Source of the DNA: Dendrocalamus latiflorus
Lineage: Eukaryota > Streptophyta > Magnoliopsida > Poales > Poaceae
Assembly (NCBI GenBank): GCA_017311315.1
Contig: CM029672.1
Span: forward strand, 7,544,463 to 7,608,462
Direction: 5' to 3'
DNA: 64,000 nt
The position numbers and the translations under genes are program-made. Below the pieces are notes generated by a model. The model did no database searches. It was not told the origin of the DNA and saw only the letters and a list, made by a program, of their open reading frames with translations. Position 1 is the stretch's first letter, and each line of letters begins with the position of its first letter. Of the stretch, positions 23,040 through 32,562 are shown piece by piece.

Positions 23040-24357
23040 CATAATCCATATACAGTGAGAACATTTAAATATTAATAACAGCAAAAATTATATGCCTTAT
23101 TTCCAACGTTGGTCGAAAATTACGACATACAATTTAAATCAATTTTATCTATGCATTAAATCTACATCACCGTTGGGCAGAAATAGAAATAATGCATAAA
23201 TCATCAATTAAAAATTATAATACTGTTATTATCAACGTTGGTCAGAAAATAACAATATCATAAAACTCTGGAAATTATATCTATTTTTCCAAAATTAAAT
23301 TCTCCCGTTGGTTCGAATTTAATAATGAAAATTAATCAACATTAACTTTTGCAGCGGAAACAATAATTCTCTATTTTTCAGAAGCATTAAACTGTACTCA
23401 TCAATCTCTGGAAAAATTAACACGTTGGTGCAAAAATTTACAGAGATTTTGGTTCAATTTTCATTCAAATTCATTCATAAAAGCTTCTGAAAAATCAATA
23501 ATATTCAATTAACAAAATCACTGTTCAACTGGCCATTTTGGCCCATTCCTTCGCAGGGAGCCTGGCCCGCGGCCGCCAGCAGCCCACGTAACACGCGGCC
23601 GGGCCATTCCTCTTGCGGCCCATGGCCTCCATCGGCCCAAAAGCCCCCCACCCAAACATTCCTCCCGGCCTCATCACAGCCGTCCACCGGATCGGATGGC
23701 ACGGAGTGATTTTCGGCCGAACAAAAAGCCGCCCCACCCAAAAAACCCTAACCCTAGATTCTTTTGCATCCGGGCAGATCCGAAAAAACCGGATCAAGGG
23801 GAAAGGGAGCGGCGGCGCATGGGCGCCCGCGGGGCGGAGCGGCGGCTCCGGAGGTCCGGCGGCTCGCGCGACGCCCGCGCAGCCCGGTGGCGACCCCGAC
23901 GGCGAGCACGGGGCAGCGGAGCGGCGGCCCCTTCAGGGCGACAGCGGCGCGACGCGGGCATGCGGCCCCCGCGGAGCGTGGCGCGGCGGAGGCGACGCGC
24001 GACGGCGGCAGCGGCCGCGGAGCGGAGGCGGCGCGACGCGGGAGGCGGCGGCCCCGGTGGGCGCGGCGAGCGGCGGCTCCCGCACGCGGACGGCAGCGCT
24101 CTGCGGCGCAGCAGAGGAGGCGGCACCATCGGAGCCCGGGGAGGGGCGGCAACGGCCGGCCAAACGGCGGCGGCCCCCGAGGCGGCTCAACCGCGACGGC
24201 GGCGCGGAGGAGACGGCGGAGGCGGCCCGAGCCGGCGCAGAGCGGCGGCGGCGCCCACGGTTAGCCCAAAACCCCTCCCTTTTCCCCCTTTTTTTTTTGA
24301 TTTGCAGCCGATCCAACATTTGGGGATTTAGGGTTCGGGGATCTTGGGACTTTTCCC
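23040..24357 (-). other. Copia leader: CGTTGG-periodic AT-rich part and a very GC-rich block
   Basis: Next to gag, an AT-rich stretch holds CGTTGG at 23107, 23171, 23236, 23306 and 23423, the first four 64-70 bases apart in similar context ('acgttggtcagaaaat'). From about 23560 to 24270 the DNA switches to a GC-rich, (CGG)-dominated block with telomere-like 'aaaccctaaccctag' at about 23743. Long ORFs on both strands there follow from the composition and show no domain. The block may be captured host sequence, for example a GC-rich first exon, but I cannot identify a source. Confidence 0.55.
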
Positions 24358-24369
24358 GCTCTGATACCA
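24358..24369 (-). other. PBS of the copia element (tRNA-iMet)
   Basis: Plus GCTCTGATACCA, i.e. minus TGGTATCAGAGC, one base from the 5' LTR edge at 24371. Confidence 0.95.
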
Positions 24370-24370
24370 T

Positions 24371-24790
24371 TGTAGATTGTCTCTTTCGCTTGGGGTTCTA
24401 GATCTGAGAGAGAAGAGGAGAGGGAGTGGGGTACTGACCGTCGGACTGCGTGGAAGAGCCGGCCATCGCTGGTTCGTCGGTGTAGTCTGCGCACGGGCAG
24501 CGACGGTCGGGGAAGAGGACGGTGGCAGCGGCGGTGTAGATCCGGCGACGACGACGTCGATGGTGCTTCCCGCCGCTGGCTGCGCACCCTCTGCGATCGG
24601 TTAGGGTTTTGTCGGTGGGGTGTACGGCTCAGGCGAATCTCGTGACGCGAGCCGCCGGCCCCCACCTCTTTATATAGCGCAGCGCGACGGGGGCCCATCA
24701 GCCAGTTGTTGGGCTGAGCGCCCCCGATCAGGGCGCGTGATCAAGGTCCAGATTAGCCGTTGGGCTAATCTGGGAGAGATCAATCTAACA
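24371..24790 (-). repeat. 5' LTR of the copia element
   Basis: 420 bases, two substitutions and one extra base against the 3' LTR. Same TATA position relative to the ends. Confidence 0.95.
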
Positions 24791-24795
24791 AATTA

Positions 24796-25980
24796 ATGTC
24801 TGTGGCTTGTCTGCACCATAGATTTGTCCGCTGTTTTGAGCGACAGTTCGTCACACAAGTTTGAGTCCTTTTTCCTGTGGATTAAGCAACCAATAAAAAA
24901 AAATCTCTACTGACATGAAGGTGAAAACTGTCATGGCCACATCCTTCTCTCCCGAAACCCCTCGTTCGTTCAACTACTACTCACCATTGCTGCGATTGAA
25001 TCGCCCGCAACACATGCTACTTCCCCCTCCCCCTTCTCTTCGCCCACCCAAACGTACGTCTAACCCATCGCCACTGATGGCCAAGGAGGCTCTCCTCCTT
25101 GGACTTCTGCCTTGGATATTGCTGAAGCGGCGGCTTGATTATAGAAGTGTCATTCTTGTTAGAGTAGAAAGCATTGAAGCACTACTCATCACCTTTTTAT
25201 GTTTTTTCCTCTAGGCCTCTGCTTATTCTTCTATGTACTTGGCAGTGCTACCATGAGAGCAGGTACATCTACCCACTCAAGCTGGTACTTTTTTATATTA
25301 GTAAGTATGTTGTGTAGTTTTATACTACTATCTGAATTTGTTCATGCCATGGATCATACAACAACATATATAGTGTCATTTCTCTGATATTAAGTGATAG
25401 ATCAGGATATTAGTTCAATAATTCGTAGTACTGCTAGTGTTTAATTGATTAGGGGTATTTTCATGGTTTGCTGCATAGGACATGTGCTACAAGAATCGAT
25501 CTATTTAATTAGAATGGACAATGAAATTGGATATGTGTTTCTTTTAGTGTTTACTAAGAGATTTTTAAATGGTCACCTGAGCAGTCTAGGACAATTTGGA
25601 TTTCATCTATCTTGTAAGTTTCTAAGTTGTGTTCTTGAGAAATTTTACAATCGGAACACATTTTCCCCTAGCGGACATAGAGTTCTGAAGCTTAGTTGGA
25701 ACAAAATTCACAATTGGTGTGGAGTTCTGAAGCAAACATTTGCACGTCCTTTTAGCCGTTATACTAGATCATGTGTTCTAGAGTTTTTCATTCAGTGCTC
25801 ACTAGCATATATTGAATGACTACTAATTACTTCTGTTTTGATACGTATTTGTTGTAGTGAACCCAAAAGCAATGGTAGGTTGGGTCAATTCCATTTCAGA
25901 TAAGCAGGGTCAACTCCGTTTCAGATAAGCAGTAGGTACGTGTTTGCTTGATATATTCTAGATCGATATTAGGCATATGG
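24796..25980. other. Intergenic, no supported gene
   Basis: Mixed sequence with short ORFs lacking domains. A small tandem duplication of about 24 bases ('gggtcaa.tcc.tttcagataagcag') lies at about 25883-25931. Confidence 0.4.
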
Positions 25981-26084
25981 GCTTAATAACAACATAGAGC
26001 CTTTTCTCTGCGAATGGTCAAGCTCATTTCTACAGTTCGCTGGTTGACAGGCGATACAATGTTAGTACTTTGTTGTATGATTTT

Positions 26085-26560
26085 GGTGGCCTGGCGGCCG
26101 GATCTGGCGTCCCTCGGCAGGTGGCGCTGCGGCGGGCTCCCGAGCCTTGGAGCGGCGAGGCCCGCGTGGAGGAGGACGGCGTGGAGTGCGCTGGGAGGGA
26201 GGCGGAGAGGGGCAGCGGGACCCGGTAGCGGATCCCCTCGCCGGCGGCGGATCCGGCGGCCTGGTGGCCGGATCTGGCGTCTCTCAGGTGGTGGCACCGC
26301 GGCGGGCTCCCGAGTTTTGGTGCGGCGAGGCCTGCGCGGAGGAGGAGGGTGAGGAGCGCGTTGGGGTTGAGGAGCGGCGGGTCCCGGCAGCGGCCCTCCT
26401 TGCCGGCGGCGGGTCTGGCGTCCCTCGGTAGGCGACGCGGCGGCGGGCTCTCAAGCTGTGGAGTGGAGAGGCCCGCGCGGAGGGGGAGGGAGTGGAGCGC
26501 GCTGGGAGGGAAGCGGAGGCACGCGGTGGAGTTGAGGAGCGGTGGGAGGCTCGTCGGCGG
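26085..26560. repeat. GC-rich degenerate direct repeats, about three units
   Basis: The order 'ggatctggcgtc.ctc', 'gcggcgggctc', 'gagcggcgaggcccgcg.ggagg', 'gtggagtgcgctgggagg' recurs at about 26098, 26270 and 26407, with spacing near 140-170 bases. ORFs run through it in several frames because of the composition. No protein domain. Confidence 0.6.
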
Positions 26561-26729
26561 GGCGGCCGCGGGCGCGCTTCTGGTCGAGCTGGGCGAGCGC
26601 ATGCGCGGGAGCAGCGGGAGAGGCGTCATGGTGCGCCATGCTGTCGTTCTGCTCCCCGCAGTAGGGTGGTGCGCGCAGGAGCGGTGCTGTCTCAGCGACG
26701 GGTTTGCTCGTCGTGGAGTTCAAGGGTGA

Positions 26730-27254
26730 CTATGCCATGGCCTTGAGGCGTGCAGGGCTCCGATGTGTTGGTGGCGGTCTTTTGTGTGTGTGGGTAGTGC
26801 GTGGGGTGCTGTGGAGGTGCTGGCGAAAGCCTTGCCGGTGATCTTACCGGTCTCGACAACGATGACGCCTTCGGGCGCCATGGTCCTTCCTGGAGGTGTT
26901 GTCTTGGCACTCAAGAGCCCTCATGTTTACTGATCTCCAGGTGAAAACATTGCCTCGGTGAAGCAGGCGGCGTCGGTGACCCTCGTCGCCTCCTTGGAGA
27001 CGTCGCCTCGGAGGTCCATCTTCACGCAAAGCAGACTGAAGTTTGGATGGCTCAGCCGGATGAAGATAGGGATTTGGTTGAAAGCAAGGACGAAGAAAAG
27101 TGCGGAAGCTCAGTCTATCTAGCTTTTTTTCATAGTCCTTAAGTTGTTCTTCTTGTTGTTTCATGCTCCTCAGTTTTGAGGATTTGAGCCTAAGAGCTTG
27201 TGTAACTTTTGGCTGTATATATCCCTCGTGGATATAGAGGTCGGATTTTATATC
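26730..27254 (+). mobile_element. Possible LINE 3' tail, interrupted by the 5.3-kb LTR element
   Basis: The stretch 27140-27254 ('gtttcatgctcctcag', 'gagcctaagagcttgtgtaact', 'ggctgtatatatccctcgtg', 'gatatagaggtcggatttta') has the look of the 3' untranslated tail of grass LINE-type elements, and it continues after the LTR element with 'ctttatctaaaaatg' at 32563. No coding domain was seen, so this is a low-confidence call from pattern memory. Confidence 0.35.
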
Positions 27255-27556
27255 TGTTGTAGGGGTGGCCCAACCCTCCGTGACTGGGCTGTGCAACTAG
27301 TCCAACATGTAATAGGCCCACTAGTGTAGAGAAATATAACAGTGTAAATATACCAGTGTACCCCCATCCTTTGTAAATACTAAGGGGTAGAATGGGGATT
27401 TCCCATTCTACCCCACTCACACATATATAAGCCCCCAGGAGGGGCAAAGGGGGACATCTCCCTAATTCTTACTCAACTCCCCCACACAGACCTGGCTCCT
27501 CTCCTCCTCTCCTTCCACTAGTCCCCTCTCTCTCTGTTTGGCCCGTAGCCACAACA
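27255..27556 (+). repeat. 5' LTR of the 5.3-kb element
   Basis: 302 bases with a TATA box 'catatataag' near 27422 and an internal inverted pair 'ggggtagaatgggga'/'tcccattctacccc' at about 27384-27413. Confidence 0.9.
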
Positions 27557-27577
27557 GATGGCGCCGTCCGTGGGGAC
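27557..27577 (+). other. PBS-like site of the 5.3-kb element
   Basis: GATGGCGCCGTCCGTGGGGA starts right after the LTR. TGGCGCC-type primer sites are known from gypsy elements of grasses; the exact tRNA was not identified. Confidence 0.7.
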
Positions 27578-28959
27578 TGAACGAGAAGCTGCGCAATGGC
27601 TGTCACCGAAAGAGCGTCCAAGCGCGGAATGGAAGTATCGCAGATAAGTTCGTCTTGCCGCTATTTCCTTTCAGATCCAGATCTAGCAGATCTAGTCGGG
27701 TAGGGTGTACAGGCTTTGTCTGTATACTTTGCTACGTTTTGTGGATGATGAGTTGAATAGATCTGATCGAAGCGCTTATTCCTACGTTGTTGTTATCGCC
27801 GCCCTGTTGAAGGCGTTCACGCAGGGAGAGCTTCATGTGTGCATGCATGAATCGATGCTGTGTATACATGCGGAGGATATCTGTGAGATACCCATCCGTG
27901 CTCATGCATGCGAGCCCCTGGAGCCTCCGCGCTGCCAAGGGCAGCCTCCGCGTCGAGCCTCGCTCTGCCCTCCGCATGCCCCCGCGCTGACGACCTCCGA
28001 GCTGAAGTCCAGGAAGGAAGGTCTCCGCGCACTAAGCCGGGCCCCCTAATGATGGGCTTTTATACATGCACTGTACATACGCCTCGTGTACCTATATGCT
28101 TCACGTACCATCCATGCATAACCATTCACGTATGAAGCAACCCATCCATGCGTACGTGAAAATCCATGCATGCATGGGTATTGTGCCCGCTGCTTGTTCT
28201 CACGCAGGAAAAAGGCTTCGCGACACGCCCCGCCTCGGCGAGACCTTAACGAGGCCCTCGGAGCCCGGAGGTCGCGGCAGGCGGACTCCGCACGAACAGC
28301 CCTGCACCGGGACGTCGCGTACCACTCATGCATGCACACGCAGGGGATGGTCCTGGCGAGGTCTCCTCTGAAGTTGGCCTGACTGACGGCTCCGCCAAGC
28401 CCCGCGTCGCGTCGGTGAGGGAGTCTTCGCGCTGGGGTCTACTCCGCGCAAGCCTCCGGCTTGCTCCACGCCGACAGACGTCGCGCGCCAGCCAGCGTCG
28501 CCATCGAGTCGGCAGGGTGGACCTCGTCGGAAGCTTGGCGACGGTGACTCCGGGCGGGCGCCCGCATCCATCGGCGGCAACGGCGGTCGACGGCGATGCC
28601 TTGCATGAAGCTTAAACTTCGACCCCGTCCAGCGCCACCTCGACTACTTCTGGGCGGCTCCGCCAGGTGCACGCTCAACTTCCGACGCTTACAGCGCAGG
28701 CCTCCGCGCCACGCTCTGGTGAGGTCCCTGCAAGGTCTCTTCGAAGTTGTATGGCGGCGACGCTCAGGTGAGGTCCCCCCCAAGCTCGGCAAGGTCTCCG
28801 AGCTCCACATCGGCGACACTCTGGCGAGGTCCCGACGCCCTGGCGAGGTCCCGGCAAGGTCTCCTCCGAGCTCCATGCAGGCGAAGACCACCTCGGCCAG
28901 GGCCTCCGCGCAGACGAGGACCGCCTCGGCCGACGGCTCAGCAGGGGCTCGCCCCCGCG

Positions 28960-29125
28960 CGGCTCTGCATGGACTTCGCAGCTGCGGCGTCGGCCTCGCC
29001 TCCGCACACCTCTGCATGGCCTTCACAGCTGCGGCGTCGACCTCACCTCCGCATGAACTTCGCAGCTGCGGCGTCGACCTCGTCTCCGCGTGGCTTTGCA
29101 TGGACTTCGCAGCTGCGGCGTTCGA
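28960..29125 (+). repeat. Degenerate repeats 'cttcgcagctgcggcgtcg', about four units
   Basis: The phrase recurs at about 28974, 29022, 29059 and 29106, separated by 37-48 bases, inside the LARD interior. It explains long GC-rich ORFs in several frames. Confidence 0.7.
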
Positions 29126-29567
29126 AGCCCTCGCCTCGACTCCGCGACGACTTCGTCGGCCAGCATAGCCCATCATCGACTCCTCCCGAGCGGCAACCGC
29201 GCACGTGCCGTTATACGCCAGCCTCGACGTGGAGCGGCGCCCCTGGGAATACAACGTCTCTGGGCAGGATTCCGTGGCGCTCGGGATCAATGGGGAACCG
29301 GGTCACCGCGCGCCTCGAGTCGCCGGCTCCGCGCCCTCGGCATCTACGTGCGGAACCCCATGAATGCGCGAAGCCCCTGCCTGAAGTCTCCGGCGCGTGC
29401 ACGCGAAGTCTTCGGCGCGTTCGCGAAGTCTCCCGCAACTCCGCGCACGCGCGAAGCCCCCGCCTGTAGTATGCTCCGTCCATGCATGCACGAGGAAATA
29501 CGAAGTCTCACGCGATACACGAGCGGTCTGACACGCCGATGAAGCAGGACGTGGAGTAGTCGCGGTG

Positions 29568-29660
29568 TCTGGCATGTGAAGGCGAAGGCTTCGGCGCGCG
29601 CGAAGTCCGGCATATGAAGGCGAAGGCTTCGGCGCGCGCGAAGTCTGGCATATGAAGGCG
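29568..29660 (+). repeat. About 46-bp tandem repeat, two units
   Basis: 'ggcat(g/a)tgaaggcgaaggcttcggcgcgcgcgaagtc' repeats at about 29572 and 29608, with a partial third copy. Confidence 0.75.
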
Positions 29661-30396
29661 GAGCCCGACGCAGCACTCCCAGTCACGATGAAGCTCGCGG
29701 CTTCAGCCCAGGCCTCCGCAGCCGACCAATGTCCGCCCCCTGCTCGCCCGTCAAGCCGGCGACGGAGGTCGTGCTCCGGTCCGTTGTGGCGATAGAAGAG
29801 GCGAAAGCAAGGACCCAGCAGGCTTTGTTGGAGCCCGAGCAGGCCGTGGCGACCACGTCTCCAAGCCTTCGCCAGCCTTCGCTTAGCTCCACGACAACTG
29901 CGCAGGCCTTCGCTTCAGCTCCAGGGAGTCTTCGCCGGTCTCCGCCTGCCCCCATGGTGACTCCACAGCCAGAGCACTTGACGCATGGCGTCGGCTTCGC
30001 GTCTCACGGCGAGGCCTCTGCTAGCTTCACACGGCCAGGATCTCCGCATCTGAGGAGTTTACTCCGCGTCACTACCATCTCGCCTGGTACGTGCTGCACG
30101 TGATTACGTGCGAGGCTTCAACAACCCTACTGCATTTCTTGGGCATGGCATTGAAAAATGGTTGGTCATCATATCATTCTGTGCGACTGCAGTTCCATTT
30201 TGAGAGCATTTGATTTGGCCGTATGTTTGCGTCTCCGGTTTTGGCCCGTTCTGGTCTCTAGCATCAAATGCTTTTCCAGTACTGCGTTCTGGAGCGTTTC
30301 ATTGTCGCAAGACTTTGGCCATTTCTTTCGTGCTTCTGTTTTCGTCCTCGTTTTTTATTTTTATCGCACGATTGCCTCGAGCGTCGGCGTACTCTG

Positions 30397-31150
30397 CGGA
30401 GTCTAAATAAGACGTAGCGTCGAGCCTAGCTCCGCACGCACCAGTCCACGGACTTTAAATAAGACGTAGCGTCGAGCCTAGCTCCGCACGCGACAGTCTA
30501 CAGACTATAAATAAGACGTAGCGTCGAGCCTAGCTCCGCACGCGACAGTCTACGGACTATAAGTAAGACGTAGCGTCGAGCCTAGCTCCGCACGCACCAG
30601 TCTACGGACTTTAAATAAGACGTAGCGTTGAGCTCAGCTTCCGCACGCACCAGTCCACGGACTTTAAATAAGACGTAGCGTCGAGGCCCGCCTCCGCACG
30701 CACTCTACGGAGTATAAATAAGACGCAGCGGGGGGACGCCTCCGCGCGCACTCTACGGAGTATAAATAAGACGTAGCGTTGAGCTCAGCTTCCGCACGCA
30801 CCAGTCCACGGACTTTAAATAAGACGTAGCGTTGAGCTCAGCTTCCGCACGCGCGAGTCTACGGACTATAAATAAGACGTAGAGTTGAGCTCAGCTTCCG
30901 CACGCACCAGTCCACGGACTATAAATAAGACGTAGCGTTGAGCTCAGCTTCCACACGCACAAGTCTACGGACTATAAATAAGACGTAGCGTTGAGCTCAG
31001 CTTCCGCACGCGCGAGTCTACAGACTATAAATACGACGTAGCGTCGAGGTCCGCCTCCGCACGCGCGAGTCTACGGACTATAAATTAAGGCGTAACGTCG
31101 AGCTCCGCCTCCGCACGCGCAAGTCTACGGACTACAAATTAAGTCATAAA
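30397..31150 (+). repeat. 52-bp tandem array, about 14.5 units, with a TATA box in most units
   Basis: Each unit has the order 'ggact(a/t)taaataagacgtagcg', 'tcgagc.tagct' or 'ttgagctcagctt', 'ccgcacgc', 'agtctac'. Seven units contain exact TATAAATA, one has TATAAATT, and the others have TTTAAATA, TCTAAATA or TATAAGTA. The array lies about 1.1-1.9 kb before the 3' LTR. Whether it directs transcription is not known from sequence. Confidence 0.9.
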
Positions 31151-31257
31151 TTGCGACACGGCCGAGACACCAGGGAGTGCCTCGCTTTAGGCAGCGCAGC
31201 ACTTGGATATCGCGCCATCGCGCGCGTTGCACTAGGGAGTGCACCGCGAATTTCTCT

Positions 31258-31585
31258 TCTCGAAGGTAGGGGAACGGCGGTCTCGCCTCCTTGCCTCCGC
31301 GCGCGTAGTGCCCTCGGCCTACGCCGCAAGCGTCCGTTCTTCGCGGGCACTATTTTAAGGGTAGGGGAACGGCGCCTTCGCCTCTCTACCTCCGCGTGCG
31401 TAGTGCCCTCGGCCTACGCCGCAAGCGCCCGCTCTTCGCGGGCACTCTTTTCGAAGGTAGGGGAACGGTGGTCTCGCCTCCTTGCCTCCGTGCGCGTAGT
31501 GCCCTCGGCCTACGCCGCAAGCGCCCGCTCTTCGCGGGCACTATTTTTGAAGGTAGGGGAACGACGCCTTCGCCTCTCTACCTCC
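31258..31585 (+). repeat. About 95-bp tandem array, 3.5 units
   Basis: 'ggtaggggaacgg' recurs at about 31265, 31361, 31458 and 31552 with shared 'gtagtgccctcggcctacgc' and 'ttcgcgggcactattttt' blocks. Non-coding by composition. Confidence 0.85.
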
Positions 31586-31599
31586 TCTGGCGCTCGACG

Positions 31600-32105
31600 A
31601 CACGCCTTCAGGCGCTCAACTCCACCGTCCGTCTCGTAGGCATCGCCTCGGCGGGACGGCACGTCTTCGGCGCTCGACGACACGTCTTCGGCGCTCGACT
31701 CCGCCGTCCGCCTTGTAGGCATCGCCTCGGCGGGACGACACGTCTTCGGTGCTCGACTCCGCCGTCCGCCTCGTAGGCATCACCTTGGTGGGGCGGCACG
31801 TCTTCGGCGCTCGACGACGCGCCTTCGGCCTCGACTCCGCCGTCCGCCTCGTAGGCATCGCCTCGGTGGGACGGCACGTCTTCGGCGCTCGACTCCGCCG
31901 TCCGCCTTGTAGGCATCGCCTCGGCGGGACGGCACGTCTTCGGCGCTCGACGGCACGTCTTCGGCACTCGACTCCGCCGTCCGCCTCGTAGGCATCGCCT
32001 CGGCGGGATGGCACGTCTTCGGCGCTCGACTCCGCCGTCCGCCTCGTACGCATCGCCTCGGCGGGACGGCACGTCTTCGGCGCTCGACGACGTCTCCGGC
32101 GCTTC
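31600..32105 (+). repeat. About 58-bp tandem array, seven or more units
   Basis: The unit is 'ctcgactccgccgtccgcct', 'cgtaggcatcgcctcggcgg', 'gacggcacgtcttcggcg'. Some units have an extra 21-base 'ctcgacgacacgtcttcggcg' half unit. ORFs on both strands here are repeats, not genes. Confidence 0.9.
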
Positions 32106-32255
32106 ACCAATTCCTTCATAAGCATTGCCTCTAGGGTCTGCGAGCTATCAGTTGCATCGGCACCCTCGTGCTTGCTGTCAGGGAACGGGGGGCTGGGGTG
32201 GTTGATCGCGTCAGCTCGCCCATCGGGACCTCAGCGCTTGCTGTCGAGGGAGTAC

Positions 32256-32557
32256 TGTTGTAGGGGTGGCCCAACCCCCCGTGACTGGGCCGTGCAACTA
32301 GTCCAACATGTAATAGGCCCACTAGTGTAGAGAAATATAACAGTGTAAATATACCAGTGTACCCCCATCCTTTGTAAATACTAAGGGGTAGAATGGGGAT
32401 TTCCCATTCTACCCCACTCACACATATATAAGCCCCCAGGAGGGGCAAAGGGGGACATCTCCCTCATTCTTACTCAACTCCCCCACACAGACCTGGCTCC
32501 TCTCCTCCTCTCCTTCCACTAGTCCCCTCTCTCTCTGTTTGGCCCGTAGCCACAACA
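32256..32557 (+). repeat. 3' LTR of the 5.3-kb element
   Basis: 302 bases, followed by the target duplication ATATC. A weak polypurine stretch (gagggagtac) lies just before it. Confidence 0.9.
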
Positions 32558-32562
32558 ATATC

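Larger units (their letters stand above)
18231..24790 (-). mobile_element. Complete Ty1/copia retrotransposon, young, 6560 bp
   Basis: LTRs at 18231-18649 and 24371-24790 (TGTAGATTG...CTAACA) differ by two substitutions and one indel over about 419 bases. Target duplication AATTA flanks it at 18226-18230 and 24791-24795. PBS and polypurine tract are in place for minus-strand polarity, and the domain order gag, protease, integrase, reverse transcriptase, RNase H is that of Ty1/copia. The coding region carries two in-frame stops and one frameshift, so the copy is not autonomous although it is recent; it could have moved in trans or been broken after insertion. Confidence 0.95.
27255..32557 (+). 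mobile_element. Non-autonomous LTR retrotransposon (LARD type), 5303 bp
   Basis: LTRs 27255-27556 and 32256-32557 (302 bases each, TGTTGTAGGG...CACAACA) differ at three sites that I can see. Target duplication ATATC lies at 27250-27254 and 32558-32562. The PBS directly follows the 5' LTR. The 4.7-kb interior has no gag, protease, integrase or reverse transcriptase; instead it is GC-rich and holds three tandem arrays. It must depend on proteins of another element. A short ORF from the ATG at 27596 (34 codons) sits where gag would begin. Confidence 0.9.

Noticed and set aside
23743..23760. Interstitial telomere repeat
   Set aside because: Only two CCCTAA-like units; too short, better read as a telo-box-like word.
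23613..24401. Long overlapping ORFs on both strands in the GC-rich copia leader
   Set aside because: All frames are open because stop codons are rare in CGG-rich DNA; translations are Arg/Ala/Gly/Pro strings without domains, and one ORF runs across the PBS into the LTR.
26030..26629. 199-codon minus-strand ORF in GC-rich repeats
   Set aside because: Pro/Arg/Ser-rich reading of degenerate repeats, also open in other frames, no domain.
28439..29542. Several 150-280 codon ORFs in the 5.3-kb element
   Set aside because: They follow repeated GC-rich words in many frames and show no retrotransposon or host domain.
30397..31150. Regular 52-base repeats resembling a CRISPR array
   Set aside because: Units are contiguous with no unique spacers and lie inside a plant retrotransposon.
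31510..32125. Repetitive protein 'RRGDAYEADGGVE' encoded on the minus strand
   Set aside because: It is the translation of the 58-bp tandem array; no start context, domain or promoter supports a gene.
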